Assembly: GCA_010015745.1 (NCBI GenBank)
Contig: ML978227.1
Span: forward strand, 62,001 to 126,000
Length of the DNA: 64,000 nucleotides
Origin: Setomelanomma holmii
Taxonomy: Eukaryota > Ascomycota > Dothideomycetes > Pleosporales > Phaeosphaeriaceae
Direction: 5' to 3'
The stretch's first letter is position 1, and each line of letters begins with the position of its first letter. This document shows positions 43,951-57,400 of this stretch, one piece after another. Under the pieces are notes generated by a model. That model searched no databases and had not been told where the DNA came from. It saw only the letters and a list, made by a program, of their open reading frames with translations. The position numbers and the translations under genes were made by a program.

Positions 43951-45452
43951 GACGTCAGTGCTTCATGGTTGCGAGAAACGCGAATGGAAGATGGCAGTGA
44001 TTGCCAGTATTAATGAGCGAGATGGCCATGAGATGCCATTGATGTTTGGTTGTTGTTCCTGAGTCGTGTTTGAGGCGGCTTCAGTCTTGCGATGGATCCA
44101 TGACGGCGAGTTCAAAACAAGGCTAGACGGTCTTGGCACGACGTTTAAACGATGGCGTGCCTGCGTCTTCACCTGCAGGTCCGCACATGCACAAACAGCA
44201 TTCATAATTGCCATCTTACACGACTGGACTCGTGCATCCTTGAGCTTCAAATTATCAGAGACAGAGATAAGTTACAAAGGACCAAACAGGCCACAAGCTC
44301 GGGAACGCAGCCACATTCGAGATACTTTGACCGAAAAGATCGGCTAGACCCTCTTCAGGAACGACAAGTTTGTGATTCACAATAATAGCATCGATGTACA
44401 AAGTCTTCAAAACACGATCGATCGGCATAGTGGAATCGTGGGTACGTATTGAAGCCTGCAGCTGGTACGTGGTTCATCTTATGAATCAGATAATAATTTG
44501 CGCCTTTGCCCAGCCCCTGTGACTGGCTAGCCGCTATGGGCACTCCTGCACCAATACCACACTTCGCGACATCGGGAATGTCCGCGTTTGACCAAAGCTC
44601 CGAACTCTGTGGTTAACGCGTTCACGCTTCGCTTGACAAAGAGAATTTGGAGCCCGCGTGGGACGCTCGCGCTACATGCGTGGGAAGTGAACAGAAGGGA
44701 GCAGTGTCCGGAGCGCCGAATCTCATTGGAGGCCTTGCCCTCCACGTCGGACCACCTGCCAAAGCCAGCAAATGTCATGGTGGAGCCTCGATCTGGCGTC
44801 TTCTTACATTCCCGCGCCTTCCCTGGTCCACTCAAGCTCACTCGAGGGATGCCTGATCGTTCTCGCGTTGTGGAGAAGGTGATGCTGTGCGTCTACACAC
44901 TAACTGCTGATGAGTCGAGTCCAGGATGTATGACGCTACTTTGACTGTCGACGCGCAACCCATCAACCCGAGCCACTACATATAAACTCATCGGAGTGGG
45001 CCTTCGTCGCAGCATCTGGCACGGCTACCCTCGCAATGTTATACTTCGTATTACAGCACTAGTCCGAAATTGTTGGATACTACAGTTTGCTCTGGGGCTT
45101 GCCGGCGGGCCGCGATTGACACCCCTTCTAGGTACCCACGACGCCTAACACAAAGTCTCAATGAGCTTCAAATCTGCACGGTAAGACTGCGTTGTCACAC
45201 GTGCGCCAGTCTCTTGAATAGTCGTCAAAAGGAACTTGAAACTCTTCGACCAATCATCGCTCTGCAGTTTCTCATCCACGACGACGTGCCATATGGGGAC
45301 TTTTTGCTCAAGTTCGTCATCTGCAAATAATCCTCACTCGCGATTTATTTCGGTAGAGCACTTGAAATTGCTGCGAGGCGGCTCGTGGCTGCACTAACTA
45401 AGATCTCCCAATCGCCACCGAACAATCATCTCGAAATTCCGATAACTTCGAA
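43951..45452. promoter_or_regulatory. Divergent promoter region of ABC transporter and NRPS
   Basis: This 1.5 kb region without genes separates two divergent start codons. It contains an exact ATCAGATAA (44485-44493), a one-mismatch inverted copy (44252-44260), an AGATAAG site (44265-44271) and a TATA-like CATATAAAC at about 44979. CCAAT boxes occur at 44551-44555 and 45250-45254. Confidence 0.55.
44485..44493 (+). promoter_or_regulatory. Putative SreA-type GATA site
   Basis: ATCAGATAA exactly fits ATCWGATAA. It is roughly midway between the ABC transporter start (43950) and the NRPS start (45453) and could serve both. Confidence 0.6.
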
Positions 45453-48400
45453 ATGGTGCGCGTACCCGAGAACACCCACGATTTGTCCATACTCCACGCG
45501 CATCCGTCCTTGCTCCCAGGACCAAATCTGCTGCACGAGTTGGTTGCTCCTTCTTCGAGTGCTGTCGCTATCGATTTCCTGGAATACGGATCGAAGAAAC
45601 GAGCATTTTCGTACGAGCAACTACACGTTTTGAGCGGCAGCCTCGCTCGAAGAATCACCGAAACGTTGACGAAGCTGAAAGATGCCTCTCCCATCATTCC
45701 GGTGCTATTACCACAGTCTCCTGAGCTGTATATCGTACTTCTGGCGATTTTGAAGGCTGGAAAGGCTTTCTGCCCTTTAAACCTGGACACACCAGCAGAG
45801 CGACTTCGATTCATCCTGGAAGACGTCTCCGCAGATTTGCTGCTCACGAACTCAACCATTCACGGATATCTAGATTTTCCTTCGCACCTTACTATCCTAG
45901 ACGTCGACTATGAGCTACATCGGAGCGATAAGGTCGCAAAGCAGTTGCCACAAGCGCGTCCAGAACATCTAGCGTATGTCCTATACACAAGTGGTTCTAC
46001 TGGCTTGCCGAAGGCAGTGAGTGTTTCGCATCGTGCTGTCACGCAAAGCTTGATAGCACACACTCGCCACATCCCAGCGTTCTCTCGATTCCTTCAATTT
46101 GCATCTCCGACTTTCGATGTCTCTATATTCGAGATATTCTTCCCTTGGTACAAGGCAGCCACCTTGGTCGGTCGTACTCGTTCCGAGATGCTTGATGACC
46201 TTCCTTCGACCATTCGCACACTTGAGGTAGACGCCGCGGAGCTGACGCCAACGGTAGTCACCAACCTGCTCGGCGGACGTTCGAGTGTGCCCGGTCTGAA
46301 GCTCTTATTTACAATTGGAGAGATGCTGACTCCAGATGTAATCAAGGAATATGGAGGAACCGCCACCAGGGACAGTATACTCTGGGCCATGTATGGCCCC
46401 ACCGAAGCCTCGATACATTGCACTTTACAACCAAGAATTTCCGCATTCGCACCCACAACATCGATAGGATATCCACTAGACACCGTGTCAGCCTTTATCG
46501 TGAAGCCTTCCCGTGAAAGCGAAGGGTCCACAAAGTTTGTCATTCTACCAGTCGGAACTGAAGGCGAGCTTGCTGTGGGTGGTCCTCAAATTGCAAACGA
46601 ATACCTCAACCGACCAGAGCTAACAGCCACATCTTTCGTACATCATCCAGACTATGGATGGGTGTACCGTACTGGTGACCGCGCGAGGCTTCGTCATGAT
46701 GGCAATCTAGAGTGTCTAGGACGTGTTGTTGCTGGTCAGATCAAATTGAGAGGACAGAGGGTGGAGCTTGGCGAGGTCGAACAGATCATCATGAAAGTTG
46801 ATCATTGTCGTGCGACCGTTGTAATGGTCATCGAAGACTCTCTAGTTGCCTTTTGTGCGGTTGGCAGTCATGATGTCTCGCACGACGATGTTTCGCAAAT
46901 GTGCATGCGCTGGTTACCAGAAATCATGGTACCATCGCATGTACTGTTTGTCAGTGTCATGCCGCAACTTCCATCTGGCAAGATCGACAAGGCCTCTCTT
47001 ATCCGACTGTACCGGCAAAGCTTGCAAGGCGATGGGTCGACAACCGACACTGGACTTTATAACGCCAACAGCAGCATTCTGGATATGATCGAATTTCACC
47101 TCAACCAGCCTCTCACTTTAGACTCGAACCTTGCATCCACTGGGCTAAATTCTCTTCAAGCCATCAAATTGGCCTCACGACTGCGATCAGCAGGCTTTCG
47201 GATCTCCACGATACAACTTCTTTCTGCAACCAAAGTTTCTGACATTCTCAAAATGTCGACGGAGTCTCAAGCCAACGGTATACATCTGCCCAAAGAAATC
47301 CCTGTCGAGGATGTTATGAAGAAGCTTCCAGAATTGAGGGTGTGGCGTGCAGACATCTCACATGTGCTTCCCTGCACCCCACTACAGGAGGCCATGCTTG
47401 CTGAGACCATGAAAAGGCCTAATGCTTATTGCAATTGGATCGAGGTGGAATTCGCGGAGCTTTACACCTATGCAGACATTCGCCAAGCCATCAGCCGTCT
47501 CGCGTTCCTCAACCAGATACTGCGGAGTGGGTTCTGTCTTGGCGATAAACACTGCGGTACATTTCTTCAAATCGTATGGAAAGGTCTAGACTCTTCGCAA
47601 GTTCAGCAAGTCAACGAATTTTCGAGACCATTTTCGCTTGGCTCGTTGGAGTCGCTACTGAGACCATTACACGTTCAGATCAGAAGGCACAAAGGAAAGG
47701 CACAGCTACTCTTTCAGATCCACCATGCTTTGTATGATGGCTGGTCCTTCGATTTGATGCTTCGGGACCTTGACGACCTGCTACATGGCCAGGATGTTCC
47801 GCCAAGGCCACAATTCCGACAAGTGGTGCGATACTTCCAAGACCAGGCAGGACTGGCAGGACCACGAGAAGAAGCCGAACAATACTGGAGTAGCCATCTC
47901 TCGGGCCATCCGCCTTCGACTGTGCCGAACTATAACGGTAAACTCATCGAAGGACGCATAACAAGCTCTTGGCGAGGCCGCTCTTCTGTTAAGCCACAGA
48001 CATTATCTCAACGCGCTGGTGAAATATTGTGCAGCCCCCAGGTGTTCTTTCAGGCTGCCCTCGCATATGTTCTCAGTCTATACACGGGGAGCGATGATGT
48101 CGTTATGGGTAACGTGACTTCGGGCCGAACCATTCCTATCACTGGTATTGAGGACATAATTGGGCCGTGTATAGCCTCGCTCCCTTTTCGACTTCGGTTT
48201 CGAGACCTGGCCGATGTTCGTTCGATCCTTGAGGAAACTCAACGCATCAACTTGGCTAGCCTCGAGCATGCTTTATTGCCCTTACGTGATATTGCAAGAG
48301 CAGCCAATGTGCGAACCGGAACGGCATTGTACGACGCCCTTTTCGTGTGGCAACAGTCCCTTGACTTAAATTTGGCGACGGACTCATCTACACATGTGGT

Positions 48401-51400
48401 CGACAATGCGGATAACCTGGAATGTAAGGTCACATTCGAGGTGGAGCCCCATTCTGACCACATCATGATTCGTGCTACCTTCGACCCGGCCTATTTTCCA
48501 GTGGGACAAATTGAATATCTATCCCGACAATTGGATGAAACCGTTCAGTTGTTTCTCCGCGATCTGGATTGCCCCGCCAGCGATATATCGAAATCCTTCA
48601 CCGCAAGTACACTCTCAATATCCAATGCGATGCCAAGGCAGTCGCCTATACAGCATGGACTGTCTCACGCAGTCGAACAATGGGCAATGCGCGAACCAGA
48701 CAAGGAAGCAATTGTGTTCGGTCATATCAATGGTGGCTCGATGCGAGTCAAAGCCGCGACAACGTATGCTGCTCTGAACCAGAACGCGAACAGACTCGCT
48801 CGCCACATCTCAAGCAAAGGCATTCGTGCGGGTGATCTAGTTGGTATCGTCATGGAGAAGTCTATTGACCTGTACGCAGCCATCCTTGCGGTCATCAAAA
48901 CGGGTGCAGGCTACCTACCGCTTGTTCCAGATCTACCCAGCGAAAGAGTCAGGACAATCTTACACAATGCTCAAGTCGATGTGTGCATTAGCGATTCTTC
49001 TGCATTAACTCGACTACGGGAACAGACGTCCTCCCACGTCATCGATCTTGACACAATCGACCTTTCTTGCTACGAGAACCATGACCTTGACACACCATAT
49101 GAAGGAGCAAACGTCGCTTACGCTGTGTTCACGAGCGGCAGTACCGGGACTCCCAAAGGTGTTCTCGTGACGCAAGAAAACTTGATGAGCAACTTGGAGT
49201 ATCTGTCTCATCTCTATCCTTTCACTACTGAATCGAGGCTGCTGCAATCATGCTCACAGGCCTTTGACGTGTCCGTCTTCGAAATCTTTTTCGCATGGCA
49301 TGTTGGCATGTGCTTGTGCTCAGCGACGAAGGACGATCTATTCTTTGACATCGAGGATGCCATCAATAGTCTCAATATCACCCACCTCAGTCTTACACCT
49401 ACAGTTGCAGCATTGGTCGATCCGGAGAGGGTACCACGAGTCAAGTTCCTAGTGACGGCGGGAGAAGCTGTCACAGAGCAGGTGCGACGAAATTGGGCTG
49501 GCCGTGGTCTATATCAAGGTATGATTGTCGTCTATAGCTTAACTGACCTTGGAAGATGACGAACCAATCTGCAGGGTATGGGCCTTCCGAAACTACCAAC
49601 ATTTGTACTGTCAAGCCTTCAGTATCGTCGACTGATCTCATCAACAATATCGGACGACCGTTCGCCAATACATCCGCGTTTGTGATTGATCCCGACAGTG
49701 CTACCTTCCTGCCACGTGGCGCAGTCGGCGAACTATGTTTTGGAGGTTACCAGGTCTTCAAAGGCTATTTGAACCGACCCGAACTGACCGCCGCGAAAAT
49801 CATTCATCACCCTCAGTATGGACGCATTTATCGCTCTGGAGACCTGGGTATCATGCTACCCGATGATTCAATTCTCTTCGTAGGCCGACTAGATGATCAA
49901 GTCAAGATACGTGGCCAGCGAGTAGAGCTCGGAGAGATCACATCCGCAGTCTTGGACGTAGAGGTTGTACAAGATTGCATGACGTTACTCATACCCAATC
50001 ACCAACAGTCAGACCTGCTAGCTGCTTTCTGGGTCCCTGTTGCAAATAGCTTGCCTGACTTCTACGTATTAGACACGCAGAACATTCGCTCAACTACTTT
50101 AGACATCTACGCCTCCTTATTAAATCGCCTACCTTCCTATATGATGCCTTCGCATCTCATCCCCGTTTCACGACTCCCGATGACTGCGCAAGGCAAAATA
50201 GACAAAAGGCGTCTCACTGAATGCTTTCATAGTATCGACCAGCAGTCATTGGATTGCGCCACGCATTACCAAGATAAATCTAATGATGAGAATATAACCG
50301 ATGCATGGGAGATTCGGGTCCGAGATTTACTGGCAGACACGCTTCGGACTCCGCCAGGCAACATCCGACGGTCTTCATCATTCTTCACCTTAGGCTTAGA
50401 CTCGGTATCCGCGATCAGCTTGGGCAACGCACTCAGGAAGGCTGGATTGGGCAACTTTGCTATCTCCACGATCCTCAGGTGTTCAACGATTGCGCTACTC
50501 AGCACACAAAAGAATACATCTGCATCTTCAAACCAAAGGCCGCGTGAGGAGCTTGCACGGCCTGAAGAAGCACTTGATTCTGGAGAAGTTTCGCGCATCC
50601 GGCAGATGTACGGGAAGATATCACAGTGCTGCAAGATTCGACCCTGCACGCCTCTTCAAGAAGCTATGCTTTCGAGCGGGGCGTCGTCCTCATCAGGCTC
50701 AACATACACCAACGCCATAGTATTCACTATCAATGGTGACCTCAAACGCCTTCAACACGCATGGGCCACAATTTTCGAACGACATGAAATCCTCCGAACC
50801 TCATTCGTTGCTACAAATGACCCATCGCATGCCTGGGCGCAGGTGATCTGGGAAGTTGCGAGCATACGATGGGGTATGGTAAACGCCTCAAATGGTGCAC
50901 GAGCACGAGCCGATAAGATGATTAGAAATCTCTTAGACACTGATAGACCGCCTGTGTGGCTTGCAGTCGCAGAGGAACAACACAGAACAAGTCTACTTTT
51001 CTGTTGTCACCATGCCATGTACGATGGGACTGCCATCCGAACATTGCTTGCCGAGGTTCAGGACGTTTATCACCATCGACAAGTCCCGCCACCTGTCTCA
51101 TATGACCTATATTTACAGCAAATGCTGTCTCAAGACCTCAAGCTGGTAGATCAGTTCTGGGAAGCCTCGTTCAAGGGTTTCGAGCCTGCTTACTTTCCCG
51201 ACCTCACCGGAAGGTCGCAACCCAGACGACAAAGTTCTTCGACCTGGCGAAAGGAACTGCAATTGCCACTCAGCGAAATACGTCAGGCCTGCCAAAATCT
51301 ATCGTGGTCCTTGCTCTCCGTAGTGCATGCAACCTGGGCTAAGCTCCTTCACCTTTACACCGGCGAGAGCGATCTATGCTTTGGAAACGTAGTGAGCGGA

Positions 51401-54400
51401 AGGGCTTTTCCTGATCATGATTTCGATCGTCTTGTTGCGCCATGTTTCAACACTTTGCCGGTCCGTGTAAACTTTGACTTTCGCAAAGACAATGCCTCGT
51501 TAGCCGAACAGACACATACTTCCAGCCTCAACTCGCTTGAGCATCAGTTGACGCCACTCCGTCGGATTCAGAAGCTGGTGGTCAGGGACGAAGGTCGGCT
51601 GTTCGACACTCTGCTTATTCTACAGCAGCCCAGCGAACCTCTTGACGAAACCATCTGGACACTTCGAGAAGATTCTGGTGATATGGACCTGCCCCTGGTG
51701 TGCGAAATCATTCAGGACCAATCTAAGGACAGATTAGAAGTGCTCATCCACTATAACAGTACTGTTTTATCCGAATCTGAAGCTAGGATCGTTGCGGACA
51801 CCTTCGAGTTCAGCCTCACAACCTTGATTCAACATCCGAATGCGCCGGCCAATGATGCAATCGGCCTCCCAAAACACCTTCGAGCCGAGAGTAATTTGCA
51901 GTACGAGGCTATGAAAACCAACGAGCTCTTACACTCGAGCTTCGGATGCAACGCAAGAACCTATCCGGAGCGAATTGCGCTAGACTTCGCTCATGGGAAT
52001 GGAATGCGAACGACCTGGTCTTTCAATGACCTGAACGAGAAGGCCAATGACATTGCACATGCGCTCATCGCACGCGGCACGAAGCCTGAAGACATTGTCG
52101 CCATTCACGTGTCGAAAAGCCCATTGTTCTATGCTAGTGTACTGGGTGTTTTGAAAGCCGGTGCTGCCTTTGCACCGGTTCACCCCGATCTGCCCGATGC
52201 GAGGAAGTGTCTAATGCTTGAGGAGCTCGCAGCGAAAGTCATACTCATCGCGAAAGACCAAGATACCCCCAGTACACTCCCTTTCGGAGACATCCTCAAC
52301 GTTCAGGTAGTCGATCGTACTACGAAGGGTGATCCCGTCATCGAAGGTCTTACCAGCTCAAACATAGCCTACTGTCTATTCACGAGCGGATCCACAGGTA
52401 CGCCGAAAGCTGTCAGCATGGAGCATTGCGCTCCAATACAGACCATTGAGTCCTCGAGAGCACTCATACCGTGGGACCCTTCCTCCCGGCTCCTTCAGTA
52501 TGCTGCTGTGACTTTCGACATGTGCTATTACGACTGCTTCCTTGCGTGGTCATTTGGCTTTACACTGTGCGCTGCCGAGCAGCAGATGATGCTGGATGAA
52601 CTCCCTAAGACGATCAATGAACTCCGCGTCGATCTTTTAGACCTCACGCCATCAGTAGCAGCTTCTCTCACTAGGGGCGAGGTACCTCGAGTCAGGTGGC
52701 TGTATTGCATTGGCGAGACCATGACTCCTGATATCGTTGAAGCATGGCAAGATGCATGCGTCAATTCCTACGGGCCAACTGAAGCTGCGTTCTGTACTAC
52801 AATACAGCCGGTGTCGAAAGACGTCAAGACCGCTGTCATTGGCCGACCTTTTCCTAGTACTTCATTTGCGGTCTTTTCTGCGTATGGAGAAAGACCATTG
52901 CCGGTGCTCAGCGTCGGAGAGCTATACATCGGAGGTGCACAGCTGGCACGGGGCTATCTTGGCAAATCAGATCTGACCGTGGAGAGATTTGTGTCCAAGT
53001 GCGGCCAAAGATTCTACCGCAGTGGAGATATGGTGCGAATGCTCAGCGATGGCAGTTTTGAGTTTATTGGGCGAGCAGACGACCAGGTCAAGATTCGAGG
53101 GCTAAGGGTGGAGCTGGGGGAGATAAACCACGTTCTCCAAAGTTCGCATGACGAGGTCAAAAGCGCCGTCACGCAGATCTTGAAGAAGAATACATCAGCG
53201 AAAGAGCAGCTTGTATCATTTCTTGCGACCAATCATCCAATCGATAACAAAGTGCAGGAAGAAATTCGAGGTCATCTCAGACAAAAGGCCAAGAATTTCC
53301 TGCCAGCATATATGGTCCCACGATTCTTCATCTTTGTCGACATTGTTCCTCGATCGCTGGCTGGCAAGATTGACAAGGAAGCCCTTGCTGATATTTTCCG
53401 TCGATCACCCGAGGTTGACGAGTTGACGAACGGTCTCTCCACACACACGTACGATTATCAATGGACGGATATCGAAAGACTAATTCGAGAAGTCTTCGCA
53501 AAGCTTTCGCGCTCTGCCTTGGAAGACGTGTTACCATCGACAACAATCTATCAGCTTGGCCTCGACAGTATCAGTGCAGTACAGGTCGCCGCCGCCCTTC
53601 GACGAGAAGGCTATGGCTTGAACTCGGCAGACGTCATGAAGTATTTGACCTGCGTAGATATTGCGGCACACCTAATCCAAGCTACCAGGAGCCAGCAGTC
53701 ACCACAAGCTACTTTTGACTTTGAATCGTTCGATGCCACGCACAGGGCAACCATACTGTCCGCGCACAATCCCGCTATCGGAGAAATTGAAGCCATCCTT
53801 CCTTGTACACCTCTACAGGAAGGTATGCTATCTCAGATGCTTGCGAAAGATGGCAACGTGTACATCAACTTCCTTCGCCTCGAATTGCGGCGCGACGTAG
53901 ACATGGAAAGAATGAGAGAGGCATGGCGACAAATCATGCAGAAGCACCCCATCTTGCGAACAGGCTTCACACATCTACAGGACAAGAAACAGCCCTTCGC
54001 CATGATCGTGTACAAATCAAGTGCCATCAAATTGCCCTGGTATACATCTACAGACAACACCGCGCCCGAAACAGCCGACGAGTGGTTGGAAAAGATGCGC
54101 GGCCGAGCCGCGGTCGACTTTTACCGACCTCTTTGGCAGATCAGAATCGTCTTTGATTCTCAAAATGCATACCTCGATATCGCCATCTTCCATGCTTTAT
54201 TCGATGCACAAAGCTTACAATCAATCTTCCAAGATGTGCTGAGCGCATATGTTGGTCAAGCCGTTCAGTCTGCCCCCTCACTCCGAACAGTGGTCGATGG
54301 TATCATCCAAAGAAGCAAAGATCAAGAAGGTGAAGGAAGAAAGTTCTGGGATGATATGAGCAAGCAAGCCACTCCCTGCCGATTCCCAAACTTGAGTCCG

Positions 54401-57400
54401 CTCAGACAAGAAGTGCAATTGCCCGGAATTTGCATATATCAATCTGCCCAGTCACTTCATGCCATGGAAAAAGCCTGTCGGCAAGCAAATACCACCATAC
54501 AAGCTGTCGGACTTGCGAGCTGGTTGTCTTTGATAGCTGCGTATACGGGAGAACGTACAGCAACTTGCGGGCTTGTCCTTGCTGGTCGCACTTTCGAAGC
54601 CGCAGAGGACGCCGTGTTTCCCTGTATCAACACGGTTCCCTTCTCATGTGAGCTGACAGGGGATGACAAGAAAACGCTAGATCTGGTCACCGGGTTACTC
54701 GCTGGCGTGCAGCAACATCAGCATATTCCGTTGAGTAGGATCCAGAAGCTAATGGGCTATCCAAACGAAGCCCTTTTTGACAGCATTTTCGCATACCAAA
54801 AGCTGCCTTCGCAGAAAACCAGGAACAATCTATGGGCCATCGTTGATGAGAAAGCGACGATCGAGTATCCAGTGTCCATCGAGTTGGAGCTAAAAGAGGA
54901 CCGTCTAGAGTACCGCCTTACCATCATGCCACATACAATACCACAGAAGCAGGCTAATTTGATGCTTAAGCAATTCGATCATTTGATTCAGTACTTCCTC
55001 TTTCCAAACGCAAATTCTGAAGAGGTCCAGGAATCACTGTATTCTGTCACCCCAGCCAAGGAGTCAGTACTGCAGTCGGGAATCCAATTCCTCCACGATT
55101 TTGTCGAGCAAACTGCCGCGAAATATCCACAACGCCGTGCGCTCGAGTTCGCCGATTCTATCGACCGAGGAAGCTATTCCGCTAGGACATGGACGTATCA
55201 TGAGCTCGACTGCGAGGGTAACAAGATCGCGCACCTTCTAATCCACAATGGCGTCCGTCCCTGTGACTTGGTCGGGGTCTGCTTCGACAAGTGCCCCGAG
55301 GCGTCTTTCGCGATGCTGGGTGTGCTCAAAGCTGGGTGCGCTTTTGTTGCCATTGATCCAGCTGCACCAGCGGCTCGTCAGAGGTTCATTGTTGAGGATT
55401 CGGGAGCTACTGCCGTCTTGTCTATGACAGCTCACTCTGTTGGGTTCGCGGCACATGTGGTTGTGCCCACCTTGAATCTGGATGAGGCGTCGACTGCGTC
55501 TTGTCCAAGCACCACACCTGTGTTGCAGCGGCAGATTAGCCCTCAAGATCGCAGCTACTGTCTGTACACGAGTGGTACGACTGGAACTCCTAAGGGATGC
55601 GAGTTGACACATGAGAATGCGGTCCAGGCACTTCTGTTCTTCCAGCGTATCTTTGCTGGCCACTGGAATGCTGAGTCGCGCTGGCTGCAGTTCGCATCAT
55701 TCCACTTTGATGTGTCCGTCCTTGAACAGTATTGGAGTTGGTCCATAGGCATTTGTGTCGTCTCCGCGCCACGAGATGTCATCTTCGAAGATCTTCCCAA
55801 CTCTATCAACACGCTTGGCATCACCCATATCGACCTGACACCCAGTCTTGCGCAACTTTTGCATCCAGAAGATGTGCCAAGCCTCTGTAAAGGTGTTTTC
55901 ATCACGGGAGGTGAGAGCCTGAAGCAAGAGATATTGGATATATGGGGTCCGAAGGCAGTCATCTACAACGGATATGGACCAACCGAAACGACTATCGGAT
56001 GTACCATGTACCCCCGTGTTCCGGCTAACGGCAAGCCTTCTAATATCGGCTGGCAGTTTGACAACGTAGGTACATTGGTGCTTCGGCCTGATTCAGACGT
56101 GCCTGTTCTTCGAGGTGGTATTGGCGAGCTCTGTGTGTCTGGGAAGCTTGTTGGTAAAGGCTACCTCAACCGCAAGGAATTGACCGATAAAAGCTTTCCG
56201 TATCTGGCGCGTTTCAGTGAGCGTGTGTACCGCACCGGAGATCTCGTGCGGATTCTACACGATGACAGCTTCGAATTCCTAGGTCGCGCAGATGACCAAG
56301 TCAAGCTTCGTGGACAGCGGCTAGAAATTGGTGAGATCAATTCGGTCATCAGGCAGTCAAATCGGCAAGTTACCGACGTTGCAACTATGGTCCTCAAACA
56401 TCCTCGGCAGCAAAAGGATCAGCTCGTATCGTTCGTTGTGTATGGCCGAGCGAAAACCGACTGCGAAGTCTTACTGAACGCTCCGTTCGATACGACAAAC
56501 GTAAAAGAAGCATGCCATGAGAAGCTTCCGCCCTACATGGTGCCTACGCACTTCGTCTGCTTGACTTCTATGCCACTCAATGTCAACAACAAAGCCGATG
56601 GGAAGAAGCTGAGGAACTTGTACAACAAAGTATCGGCCGCCGATCTTTACAAGCTATCGAACTCGTCCGTGGACCAAGATCAAGCATGGTCAGACCAAGA
56701 AGCAAACGTTCGCCTTGTTCTCATGAAGGAGCTTGACGTTAACCAGGATGCCATTGGTAAAGATACCAGCTTCTTCGAGCTCGGTATGGATTCAATTTCC
56801 GTTATTGGGGTTGCAAGAGCAATGAAAATGGCGGATTTCAAGAACGTTACTGCGTCTATGATCATGGCTCACTCAACTTTGCGCCGCCTCTCGAAAGTCA
56901 TGTCGACGAGCATGGCAACTACAGCTAAGGATGCAGCGCTTCTGGCGGCTCAACAATGGATTGCAGCAACGCAACATCGTTATCGACGCACCGTTGCGCA
57001 ATGTGTCGGAATCAGTACTATCAATATCGAAGCTCTGGCACCGTGTACACCTCTCCAGCAGGGCATGATTGCACGGTCACTCGAAAGCAAGGAGGGCCTC
57101 TATTTTAACACTTTCCAATTTGAGCTAACTGACGACGTGGAGGACCAACGACTCCGGGCAGCGTGGCAGACTGTGTTTGATGCTTTTGGGATCTTGCGCA
57201 CGAACTTTACGAACACCGAAGACGGATTCGTGCAGGCAGTTCTGCGGAACGTCGATCTGCCGTGGATAACGGATAGTACTGTCAAGAACGAGTCGATTGA
57301 AGACTGTGTCGCTAGACTGAGATCCAGGTGGCTTGAAGCCAACGAGCAGAACTTCATCCGACCATTCGAGCTCATCCATGTCCACAGCCATGGAGAACAG

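Noticed and set aside
49519..49574. Break between two separate NRPS genes
   Set aside because: A 56-bp GT-AG intron joins the frames in phase and restores the A5 motif GYGPSETTN of the second adenylation domain, so it is one gene.
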